Part shown: piece by piece, positions 46,451 to 56,394 of the stretch | How the letters are laid out: each line of letters opens with the position of its first letter | How positions within the stretch are numbered: position 1 is the stretch's first letter | NCBI GenBank assembly: GCA_002900995.3 | Contig: CM035305.1 | Span: forward strand, 2,216,467 to 2,280,466 | Origin: Ganoderma boninense | Lineage: Eukaryota > Basidiomycota > Agaricomycetes > Polyporales > Polyporaceae | Length of the DNA stretch: 64,000 nt | Reading direction: 5' to 3' | Notes under the pieces: generated by a model | Databases searched by the model: none | Told to the model about the DNA's origin: nothing | The model's input: the letters and a program-made list of their open reading frames with translations, nothing else | Position numbers and translations under genes: made by a program

Positions 46451-49400
46451 ATGGCCTCGCGAACACAACGTAAGCGCGCTGGGACGCAGACGGCGACTCG
46501 TTCGCCACCGCCCAAGAAGCCGAAAACCGGTATGTTCACGTTATGGTGGAGGGCGCCCGGGATATAGCGCTAACGGAAAACGGGAAGCTTCAAAGGCAAA
46601 GGAGCGCGGAGGTGGGAAGGGGAAGAAGTTGAAGAAGTCGAAGAAGGCGAAGAAGGGGAAAGGGTCAGCGCTGAGCGAGGCATCCGATGACGAAGGCAAC
46701 ACGTCCGACGAGATCGAGATCATCGGCACATCTTCGAAGTCTGCTGGGAGGCCTTCGCGCAAACCGACAGTGGAGGATGTGGAAGACGAGGGAGACGACG
46801 CCAGTGGCCAGAGCGCGACTGAGAGTGCCTCAGACCCTGAGAAAGACGCTCGGATACAGCTTGGTGCGTTTGTACATTCTATGTCTTGCGAATGGAAAGG
46901 TTATTGTGTCTGGTAGAGAAAATGCGTGCCAAGTGGACATCGACGATCTACGCCTTCTACGAGGAGGCGGAAATCCGCTACAAGGACGGACGGCTCCAGC
47001 ACTCGTTTAAGTGCTCCAACCGGGGCTGCAAGACGCGCGTGAATCGATTTTTAGATACCAAAGATGCAGCGTCGACCTCCAATCTTCGGCGGCACGCAAT
47101 GGACTGTTGGGGCCCGGATGTGATGAAGGCGGCCGCAGAGGTCTTGAACTGGGGAGAAGCGCGCGAGAAGATCGTGAAGTCCGTACTGATGACAGGCACG
47201 ATCACAGCCCACTTCGAGCGGAAGGCAGGCCAGGTGACGTACAGCAACCACCCTCTTTCGCGCAAAGAGACCCGGTTGGAAATTGTGAAGGGGGTGTGCG
47301 AGAGCATGCGGCCATTCAACATCGTGCGGGATCCAGGTTTTCTGGTATTGATGAAAACGGGGCGCCCCAATTTCTACGTCCCATCGCCATCCACTGTCGC
47401 CCGAGACGTCAAGGAGATCTTCGCGCGCACGCGCAGTAGGGTCGCCAAGATGCTGCAGGTGAGTGCGAACTTCGGAGTGAGCATGTTCCTCGCCGCGCGC
47501 AAGGGCTAATAGGTCTCACCTCTAGGAATATGATGGGGATCTCAACTACGCCACAGACTGCTGGACCTCTCCTAACCACCGCGCGTTCATCGCGTTTACT
47601 GTGCACTTCGAATACGAGGGCAAGCCCATTGTTCTCCTTCTTGATTTCGTCGAGGTCGCGACATCCCATACAGGCGCCGAGCTCGCGAACGCGTTCACTG
47701 AGATGCTCGAGGAGTTCAGAATCGAACGGAAGGTGCGCGCACTTCCAGACGGGGTGGGTCTTGTGGATAGGAACGTACTCATGGTGTCGCACGTTCAGAT
47801 AAACGGCGTCATGATCGACAATGCGTCGAACAACCAGACCATGATCGAGGCGATGGGCGAGGATGACCGTCTCCCCCACTTTGATGGGCATCGCGCTCGG
47901 ATCCGCTGTTTTCTTCATATCCTTAGCCTAGTCGTCAAGAGCCTCGTTAAGCAGTTCGACTCGCGGGCAGACAGAGTGAAGGCGGCGAAGGACAAGGACG
48001 AGCAGGCGCTCTTGGAGCTCGAGACGGACCTCGCAGTGTTCGAAAATCTCCCGCGCCTTCCAGTGATAGGTGAGGATGTGAGTCCTCAGGGAGACGACGA
48101 TCCGGATGACGAGGTTGACGCGATGGAGGAGATGGATGAGGAGGAACGGGCTGAATTTGAGAAGAACGTGCGCCCAGTGAAGCTTGTACTAGCGAAGGTA
48201 GGTGGTTAGCTTTCGTGCTGACTCGGAGGACACCCATGGACTCACCACAATGCACGAATAGATCCAAATGTTCGCCTTCAAAATCGTCAACTCCACGACG
48301 AAGCTTCTCCCGGCGTGGCGGGCCCTGTGTGTGTCTGAAAAGTGCCCCCGAGACGCTCCTGCCGCGGAGACGTTAGAACACGTTTGGAAATTCGACTTTC
48401 GACATGTTAGCAGGGGCACTGACTCACTGGGCTGTTTATCGACAAGATGACGGAGGGACAAGACGTATGGGTTGCGGGGCATTACGAGCTTTAGTCCAGC
48501 TGACTGGCGCATTGCCCGGCACCTGCACAAGGTTCTTGAGGTTCGTCCTCCGCCCGAACCTTCTTCAACCAAGGTTCAAACTCTAATAAAACCTTTCCTT
48601 CTCGCGTCCCGTGAACCAACCAGCGTACCCCCCCGGGCCACGCATGCTGCCTCTGCCTGGGTACCCCGGGCGTCCTGCCCCTATCCCGCTGTCCCTACCC
48701 CCACTCTCCTCCTCTTCTGCACGGACGCGTTCTGCTCCTCGGCCACGGACGCGCTTGCCTCCCTCCCCCTCAGCCACGGACGCGCCGCTCACCTGCTCTC
48801 ACTCACGGACACGCTCTCCCCATCCTCGCATACGCGTTCTCCTCATCCGCATGGACGTGATCTCCTCGTCCTCACGAACGCGCCACTCTCCTGTCCTCGC
48901 CCACGGACGCGCCGCTCTCCTGCTCTCACCCATGGACACGCTCTTTCCATCCTCACGGACGCGCTCTCCCCATCCTCACGGACGCGCTCTCCCCGTCCTC
49001 ACGGGTGTGCTATCATCCGGACCACTCCAGCATTTCAAGCACTCCACACTCGCCTTCTCCCAGGCAACGCCACACCTGGCCAAGGTCATCCCGGCCATGG
49101 ACAAGTGCGACAAATTTCTCACGGACTGCAGCTGCAACACGAAGCTTGACCCGGCCATTCGCATCGCCTGTGGCATCGTGAAGGGTACGCTGAACCGATA
49201 CTATTCCTTGACTGATGCCTCAAAGGCATACCGTATCGCAATGGGTGAGTATTCACCTCCCAGTGTCATCTCACACTATTCGTCGCACAGAATACCTACA
49301 CTGATTACTCGCCGCCCTTCCCCCACAGTAATGCATCCTCGCTACAAGATGGCGTACTTCAATCAACTCAAATGGGAGGATGACTGGAAGAAGGTCGCCC

Positions 49401-50219
49401 TCGACCTTGTCCAAGAAGAGTGGCGCAGCAAGTACGCGGACCGGACTTTGGGCGATCTTGAGTCAGAGACGAACCCACGAGCCTCAACGCCTCCTCGCAC
49501 CCCAACGCAAGCCAGCGAGTCTGAAGAAGGAGATCCTGAGACCGACGATGACGGTGACGACAACGATGACGTCCACGACGAGGGGCAAGATCGAGATCGA
49601 CGACGAGGACGATAGTGCGTCAGCCATAGATGACGAGGTATGTGTGCGCCGCAACTTGGACTTGCATCCAAGCCCGTCTTCGCGATGTCCTGACACTTTA
49701 GCCTTTCTGTAGTTCAGCGCGGACATCTACGATGTCTTTGATGACACCGCCCCCCCCGCTCTTGCTGAGCTTGGTGACGAGCTGGACCGTTACCTCAGGA
49801 CCCCGATCGAGCATGCCCCGAACGCCATCAAGTGGTGGGTTGATCGTCGCGCAATGTATCCGAACCTGTCGCGCATGGCTCTCGACTATCTAATGATTCC
49901 AGGTGAGCACGGACTTCACGACTTCTCCGATGTGCTCACAGCTTCTGATGCTCAATCGCTTTGCCCCGGCAGCGACGTCCGTTGACGTCGAGCGTGTCTT
50001 CAGCTGTGGACGCCTCCTTCTCTCGCATATACGCAACCGCCTCAGCGCTCAGTCCACTCGGGCCATCCTCTGCCTCGGAAGTTGGGCAGATGCCGGCTTT
50101 GTCAAGGCTGCCGACTCATGCAAGGTCGCAAACCTCGAGGAGATCGTTGATGAAGATTCAGAGGCTTCTGATTATGAAATGGAGGAAGGCTGGGATGCCA
50201 TCGATACTAGCAAACTGTA
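46451..50219 (+). pseudogene. hAT-family transposase, probably damaged
   Basis: Exon 1 starts at 46451 (MASRTQRKRAG, basic). Exon 2 is Lys-rich, then acidic. The zinc-finger region (FKCSNRGC...SNLRRHAMDC) is BED-like. The catalytic RNase-H-like core follows: EYDGDLNYATDCWTSPNHRA, FIAFTVHFEYEG, DNASNNQTMIEAM and RCFLHILSLVVKSLV. The hAT dimerisation domain near the end reads NAIKWWVDRRAMYPNLSRMA, TSVDVERVFSCGRLLLSH and RNRLSAQSTRA, with the stop at 50219. The region expected to read DVSTRWNST after about 48340 is not recognisable; frames change between 48340 and 48600, and a minisatellite occupies 48640-49015. Downstream motifs (LAKVIPAMDKCDKFL, LNRYYSLTDASKAYRIAM, MHPRYKMAYF) resume cleanly. 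I infer a once-autonomous copy that has lost the central part. Confidence 0.8.
48640..49015. repeat. G/C-rich minisatellite inside the hAT transposase
   Basis: About a dozen degenerate copies of a roughly 23-24 base unit resembling CACGGACGCGCTCTCCCCAT. The last three copies (48945-49010) are nearly identical. Confidence 0.75.
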
Positions 50220-50466
50220 GTTATCTGCGAGATGTGTACCTACGCATGTCTGTATGCCTCATGTATGCTTCCGTGAACGTATATGTCTATTATTGGGTAT
50301 CTCCACCCGTGTACGCACCCGAACCCGCGACACCCGCACCCGTACCCTCTACCCGGCGCTTCTACCCGCCACCCGCTGTCACCCACCACCCGTGGGTGCG
50401 GGTATTCTACGGGTTCGATCATGGGCTGAGTGCCACAACCCGAGGGTAGACCTGTGCCATTCGCTA

Positions 50467-51029
50467 AATTTTGTACCAGTCGCCTCATCACCTTCGGACC
50501 TGAGAACCTTCTTCACGTACTCGAGAGCCCAGTTGCGCACAGATTGTCGACCCTTCGCACTGTTCCCCGAAGATGTCCAGGCGTTGAGGATTCGCTTCAC
50601 TCTACTGTCATTGCTGAACAGTCCTTCGAATCGGGCTGCACCTTTCCAGTTTGTAGGATCGGATACGTACTCCAGCAAGCCACCAAAACTGCATCCGTCT
50701 TCTCGGCCTAGTGTGGTGAGTATTTTATTGTAAATGTTGTGCTCACGTCTCTGCCTAGACTGCTTTTCCAATCGTTTCTTCTCTTCCCGAGCTGACTTCT
50801 GTTTGCGACGAGAATCGGCGGCGGTGCGAATAGGAGATGACATCTCGAAGTCTGTAGAGAGCTCGAAACTGCCCAGTTCATCATGGATAACGCGCCTTGT
50901 GCTGGTACCGAGTGTAGGTGTTGTAGGACTTGGTGGGTCGCTCGGGGGTAGATCAGGGGGGTGCGCCAGCGAGGGCGTCCCCTCTGGGGTGATTGTGTAC
51001 AAGTCATTGAAAGCGGGTTGGACAGGCAT
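50467..51029 (-). pseudogene. DUF6589 gene, 5' segment
   Basis: Start at 51029 (MPVQPAFNDLYTITPEG), the first ATG in the frame; the frame is open further upstream without an ATG. It gives a Pro-rich lead, a basic coiled stretch (DSRRKQKSAREEKKRLEKQS), then the DUF6589 N-terminal motifs GLLEYVSDPTNWKG, RVKRILNAWTSSGNS and RQSVRNWALEYVKKVLRSEG. The hAT insertion begins in the codons for GTKF; when the hAT and one 8-bp copy are skipped, the reading frame continues directly into the middle segment. Divergent from the RecQ-like gene. Confidence 0.8.
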
Positions 51030-51237
51030 ATGTGGAGGGGACGGAGGACCAGGCGTAGCAGACAGTGAGTTGATTTCACTTGTGAATTGTCTATGGAGCT
51101 GTGTAGAACTGAACGGCTGTGATGAAGGTCGGCGTATGCAGTAGAGCAGCAGTGTATGTCCACTCAAGCGCACAAAATGTATGGCCACTCTCTGTTTCGA
51201 TCACTTCCGCTCAGCTTCACCTCTTCGAATTGCGCTC
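51030..51237. promoter_or_regulatory. Divergent promoter of the RecQ-DUF6589 pair
   Basis: About 208 bases between the two start codons. No particular motif was recognised. Another in-frame ATG for the helicase at 51181 would narrow it further. Confidence 0.45.
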
Positions 51238-54200
51238 ATGCCCCCTAAGCATCCCTCTCCAACCTCGAAGCCTCGTTGGGCACAGAGGACAGCACCTACC
51301 TCTAGACTGCCACCCACTACCAAACTTTCGGACTCGGACATGGAATGGCTGAAAGGCGAGATGCGAACCAAGTTCAGATGGAAGTCGGACCCTCGACCCT
51401 TCCAGCTCGATGGCATCCGTGCCCAACTCAAAGGGGTGGACATTATAATTCAGGCTCCAACCGGAGCTGGTAAGACCGCCATTGCCACGGGGCCGCATCT
51501 CTGGCCTGCGTCGGCGGGAAAGACTACCCTCATGGTCTGTCCATTGTTAGCCTTAGAGGAAGAGATGGTATGAACACCGGGAGTATCCTGAGATCTCAGG
51601 TCGAACACTCACGATACAACGGCAGGAACATACATTCGCAGATGAATTCGGGCTAAAAGCCAAGGCGGTGAATAGCGTTGGAGGAAAGTTAACACAGGAT
51701 GTCGTAAAGGTACGTACTTCATCATGCTTCTAGAAGAGTGCCGCCGCAAACACTCTCGTGCCCACCTGTGCCCAGGAGCTACTTGCAGGGACCTACCAAA
51801 TTGTTCTCATCTCTCCCGAAATGCTTCAGTCTCCTGCTTTTATCAACCGTGTTTTGCGGAAACCCGCGTTTTCTCGGCGAGTTCTATCCCTAATAATTGA
51901 CGAAGCGCACTGCATCTCTCATTGGGGAGCGGACTTCCGCAAGAAGTACTCGACGCTCGGCTCAATCCGAGCTTACCTTCCTCGCAGAACATCAGTCGTG
52001 GCAAAGACTGCAACTCTTACGACGCACGTGCGATGCGACCTGCACCGAGTCCTGCATTTCTTGAAAGGTGAAAGCCGGTTCACGAACATGGGGAACGACC
52101 GGCCAAATGTTACTATGGTTGTCCGAGCCATGGAACATCCTCAACATACATATGCAGATCTCGACTTTCTGATCCCTCCCTCTGTATCCCATCCTTCTGA
52201 CATCCCAAAATCCTATGTGTATGTTGAGGACATCAAGATAGGTAACGAAATCATTGACCATCTCAATGATGTCCTCGCAATGCGGGCGAGTACCAACCTT
52301 TCCACTGATGGTCTCATACGACCATACAACGCGACACTTCCTACCGATTACCGCTCAGATGCTATGGCTGCCTTCCGAGCCATTCCACCTCCTGGCACAG
52401 CATCCACAACGTCAGCTAGTCAGCAGTGTATACATATACTGGTCTGTACAGATGCAGCAGGCATGGTAAGTACCCGTAAAAGCCTTTGCTAACTGTTATT
52501 TACTAAACACTGTAATCTAGGGCTGTAACGTCAGGGATGTCGCTCGTGTGGTGCAGTGGAAGTTGCCCAAGACACTATCCAACTTCGTGCAGCGAGCTGG
52601 TTACGCTGCCCGGGCACCTGAACTTACCGGCATTGCTATCCTACTGGTTGAACGCTCTGCGTATTCTCTAGACCTCCGTCCCAGTCAATCGCTCACCACA
52701 CCTACTGGCGGACCCAAAACGACTACCCAGAATAAGAAGAAGAAAACTCGCACTGCTGCAGGTGCTCTCCCAAAAGGGTACGCTCAGTGTCATGGTGTAG
52801 ATCGGGGCAGCTCCTCTGGATCTCATGACACTATCCCTGACATACCGCCCGACGAAGTTCCACATCTGAAGCCTGACGCAGACGATGAGGGTCTCCAGGT
52901 TCTAGTGCAAGCGAACACATGTCGGCGTCTCTTCTGTTCGAAGATATTTGACAACCCATTTACGCCTAGTACGTGCCTCACTCTTCAATGCTTGATATGC
53001 TCAACGGTGTCACCACAAGCTAAACCTTCACCGCTTTTTGTATTCAGTAGAACCTGCACCCGGAGTGCCATGCTGCGATATCTGCGACCCTGCCGTGTTC
53101 AATATGACCCGACCTGGCACACCCCTGAGCGCCGACACTTCGAAAGCGAAGGTTCGAGCCAAAGGTTTACCAGATTATAGCTCCTTTGACAGGCTCGATG
53201 AGTGGCGGGAGAGAGTGTTTCACCGCGACTTGGCTACCTCTCCGCTGGATCCTACAGCCGTGCTAAACGATGAGATGATCATGCACCTCGTCTCCGTTGG
53301 CCCGCTCACGGCCCATCAAGCATCTTCAATCCTCCAAGATTTGTGGATTTGGTGGAAGAAGTATGGGCAGGAGCTCACCGCATTCATCTGTAGCCTCAAA
53401 ATTGTCTACCTTCCCATCAAGAAGCCTCCGAAAGCCCCTGCGGCTCCCAGGCCGGCGGCCGTCCAGCCTTCATGTACGTCGACCACAGGACCCGTAGGAC
53501 CAGTCCCTATCGCGGTGTTGCAGACCACTCTCGTGTCTGATATGTTAACGACTATGCCGGCCTCATCCAAACGTGCTCGAGAACGTGAGGATACGGCTTT
53601 ACGCCCAGGTGTCTCTTCTGAGCCTAACCCCGCTATGCTCGCGCCGAGTGGCACCTTCACCCCTAAGCGTGCACAACTATACCCTGCCGCACTCCCCCCT
53701 GCAACATCACCATATCTCGCAGAGCACACTCTCATGGCACAGCGGGCCTCTCTTGCCAACTACACAAGCCACAGCAGTGCAGGTCACGGCAGCCACTACG
53801 TCGCACAGATTCCACCAGCGGTCTCTCCCCCAGTCTATCACCAAGCCACGCTGCTGCTGCTGCCGCCACCGCATTCAGCTTATAGCACGACGCCACATCA
53901 CACAACACAGCAATCTTTAACTCAACCCCATGAAGTGCCCGCTGCCATGTTCTCCCCGCGAGGCTACTACTCCGAGTCCGAGTCCTGGCATATGGCGCCT
54001 GGCCGTCTACCACCAGCGCTGCACCCATCTCAGGAGTTCCTGCTGGCTTCAAGTCCTGGAATTTATTCCAGGCCTGTACATCAACAAGCCACTTCTGCGG
54101 CGCCCGGGCCAAGCGCAAGCGGGCACCCAGTCCACGATATCTACTCGTCCACCCACTCCGCCGCTACCTCCGTTGCCCATCATACTACTACCCAGTGGGC

Positions 54201-54423
54201 CACCTCCCAAGTTCCTGGACAAATGCACACTGACGTGTTTCCTGGAAACACGTCATGGGAATCATTGCTGACAGCTCCTGCCGCACAGGCAGCGCAGACT
54301 AATTTTGAAGCTGCATTGAATACTCACCAGCTGTACATAGCGCCGCCGGCCGAGTATTATTGCGATGTTGAAGAGGAAGCGAACGAGTCTTGGAATACAT
54401 ACATTCCGGACCATGAGCACTGA
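51238..54423 (+). CDS. RecQ-like DEAD/DEAH helicase of the mobile element
   Basis: Five exons: 51238-51567, 51626-51709, 51776-52465, 52521-52968 and 53048-54423, in phase with GT-AG junctions. Superfamily 2 motifs in order: Walker A APTGAGKTAIA (motif I); VLISPEMLQ; DEAHCISHWG (motif II, the RecQ form); a weak motif III (KTATLTTHV); ILVCTDAAGMG (motif V); and QRAGYAARAP (motif VI). In motif VI the usual first arginine of QRxGRxxR is tyrosine, which could weaken ATP hydrolysis. A zinc-binding stretch like RecQ-Zn follows (CRRLFC, then CCDICD). The C-terminal 300 residues are a His/Pro/Ser/Thr-rich tail with no known domain. RecQ proteins unwind DNA 3' to 5'. Here the helicase is paired with DUF6589, suggesting a role in the element's own DNA transactions. 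Confidence 0.82.
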
Positions 54424-54529
54424 TGCTGTACAATATGTAGATAGCAATGCAATGAAGGAAACATGAAGAATACTAATGCAGCAGACGAATGCGCGCGGCG
54501 CCAGCCCAGGGAGAACTGCTCGATTTCAC

Positions 54530-54580
54530 CAAGTCCATTTTCCCACGGCCGCCCCGCCAAAAGGGCGGCGAGTTTGCCCA
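54530..54580. repeat. Right subterminal inverted block
   Basis: Inverted match of 40220-40271, about 88% identical by eye. Confidence 0.8.
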
Positions 54581-54638
54581 GTCGGTATGGCAGGTCCTCC
54601 CCCTTTCACACTCCGCTGATGGGACCTGCCACCGACTG
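54578..54638. repeat. Right-end hairpin
   Basis: 54578-54596 pairs with 54622-54638: 17 base pairs with one 2-base bulge (AT) and a 25-base loop. It occupies the same place relative to the subterminal block as the left hairpin, with a different stem sequence. Confidence 0.8.
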
Positions 54639-55016
54639 GCTTGCGAGTCTACAGAATCGCGTTCTTGAGCAACACCAGTGTCTATAGGGCGCTCTTAGAG
54701 ACGCCACTCGATCACGGGACCCCGACGTCAGACGGTGTGATAGTGTTACTGTGACGTGACCCAAACACTGGAGCTTCGCCTCCTAGAGGTGCAGCAATTT
54801 CGACAAAACTCTGCTTAGATATTGATGTAAGAGTTGTAATTCAGTCCGCATAGGCACTATTCGCTCCGTATTGTGGAGAGGATCATGGCTCCGAGGAGCC
54901 CGCTGCTTGATGGTGACAGAGTGACTCTCCGGTTCCCCGGCTTGCTTGAGTCACTGTGTGCCCGGCACAGCATGCTAGTAGCAAAGCGCCCGTCAAGCGT
55001 AGGCTCGCACGAAAAC

Positions 55017-55048
55017 GCGATTCCGTATCATTTTGAAAACCGTAATAA
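55017..55048 (-). repeat. Right 32-bp terminal inverted repeat
   Basis: Identical to the reverse complement of 40123-40154. Confidence 0.85.
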
Positions 55049-56394
55049 CAATAAGATTGGCCCAGTGCACTTTCGGGGGGTCGTGACATCCGTGACCAAT
55101 CACGTGAAATGAGCGCTTGAAGGATCATGGTGTGGAATAATGGACGTTAAGTCCTGGGTACATGAGCCTCCAGAGGCAGTGTGTTCCTCATGGCGCGAAT
55201 GCACGCTGCGAGAGTGAGAGCCATGGAAAGGACACCATACAAATGCACCTGAATGGCCGCGGGGCACCGCGACGTTAATTTTGAAATGTACTGGGTTGAT
55301 TCTGAGTTTAGAGGTCTCCATAGACCAAGCACCCCCTGACGCCGTACTAGTGGTGCGCAGGGATCTCATATCACTATTAAGGCCATCATTGTGCATATGG
55401 AACATTTCGCGATGCTATGGCGTAAGGCATGAGAGAACAGAGGAAGACCGCGAGCGAGGTGGTGGAAACTCCAGATATTTGTGTCTGATAACGCCTGATC
55501 GGGACTGTTAAGTCCGCCATTAGACAGACGCCGTCCTCCCATGGGCGACAGAACTTTTGCATCTCCTCTCGCACAGGTCTGAAATTCAAAAATCAAAAAC
55601 CGTAACTTTGTAGAATGGACATGCCTCCACAAAGTTACGGTCGTACTTTTTCGTCTAAGGGCAGTTTCACAGAGCCTATAGTTCTTTGGTTTTTCGCCCC
55701 CGCCAAAAGTGCTCGAGCGTGACGTATTTACATCACGTGACGCCCCCGACAGTGCACTGGACCAATCTTACGACTTAGTGCGCGCCATTCTTCACGGTCG
55801 GTCCGCAAAGCGCTTTACTCTGCTAGATCGGCCGCGTCGGCATCGAAACGTGTCCATGACGTTGGGTGTCGAGCACTCGTACAGTGTTGGTTGCATGCCC
55901 AACAGTGCTCCGAAGACAGAACACAAACAACGACAAACAATAAGAGGGACAACTACGAAGACAAACAACTGGTCCTGAATGAGCCTTGCAACGATATAAT
56001 TGCATGTCAAGACTCAACGGTCGACCCGGTTGTCCGCCGACGCTCATACGGACATCCCGTACTTATCTACACACTCATGACGGGTCACGAGGGTATGTGA
56101 TCGAGCCGACGGTATGCAGGATACATCGATTGAGGAAGACAAACGACATGCGGGACAAACAAACTTGCCGGAGATTGCGACGTACGGACAAGATGCAGAT
56201 GCAGAATGTTGCTAAGGTCACGTGTACAGACGGATGAAATGTCGAGGAGATAATGTGGACGTGAGATGAGGCGAGGGGAGGGGACAGAAAACGGGATGGA
56301 TGCGGGCTACACGAGTGAATGGAATAATGAGAGGGGCAACATCTAATAATCACAGAGAAGGTGAATGCGTTGACAGTGACGACGGTAACACTAT
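55049..56394. other. 1.3-kb stretch between the element and glycogenin, no gene
   Basis: No supported gene; short frames only. Contains the 13-bp hairpin at 55599-55641 and, from 55910 to 56200, A/C-rich repeats of ACAAACAA-type words. It should hold the 3' UTR of glycogenin at its right edge. Confidence 0.5.
55599..55641. repeat. 13-bp perfect hairpin
   Basis: ACCGTAACTTTGT at 55599-55611 pairs with 55629-55641 around a 17-base loop, flanked by A-rich and T-rich runs. A terminator-like or MITE-like structure; no gene ends beside it. Confidence 0.6.

Larger units (their letters stand above)
45986..50466 (+). mobile_element. hAT transposon with perfect 8-bp target-site duplication
   Basis: The duplication AATTTTGT lies at 45978-45985 and 50467-50474. 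The element's ends are the inverted repeat TAGCGAATGGCA (45986-45997) and its complement (50455-50466). Subterminal regions (46003-46115 and 50296-50450) are packed with ACCCG/CGGGT words, the type of clustered motif that hAT transposases bind. It carries one transposase gene in the plus direction and a minisatellite. It is inserted in a coding exon of the DUF6589 gene. Confidence 0.93.
40123..55048. mobile_element. Putative RecQ-DUF6589 mobile element with matching inverted ends
   Basis: Boundaries are set by an identical 32-bp inverted repeat at 40123-40154 and 55017-55048 (begins TTATTACGG, ends GGAATCGC on the outward-to-inward reading). Inside each end lies a second inverted block, 40220-40271 against 54530-54580, matching at about 46 of 52 positions. 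Directly abutting that block on the outer side is a hairpin (40170-40219 left, 54578-54638 right). The cargo is two divergent genes: a DUF6589 protein on the minus strand and a RecQ-like helicase on the plus strand, sharing a roughly 200-base promoter. Without the hAT and foldback insertions the unit would be about 8.1 kb. No clear target-site duplication abuts the repeats, so the exact outer limits are uncertain. It sits between beta-fg and glycogenin. That the unit moves is inference from its ends; the pairing of these two gene families is seen directly. Confidence 0.7.
54424..55048. other. Right-end region of the RecQ-DUF6589 element
   Basis: Non-coding. It contains the subterminal block (54530-54580), the right hairpin (54578-54638) and the terminal repeat (55017-55048). 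The 380 bases from 54639 to 55016 have no counterpart at the left end, where the hairpin and terminal repeat are only 15 bases apart; they may be a further small insertion. Confidence 0.6.

Noticed and set aside
50540..50730. Plus-strand small genes opposite the DUF6589 5' segment
   Set aside because: These frames are antisense shadows of the conserved DUF6589 N-terminal motifs.
40092..55057. AATAAGA as target-site duplication of the RecQ-DUF6589 element
   Set aside because: The right copy (55051-55057) lies two bases outside the terminal repeat, but the left copy is more than 20 bases away from its repeat, so the pair is not symmetric and is probably chance.
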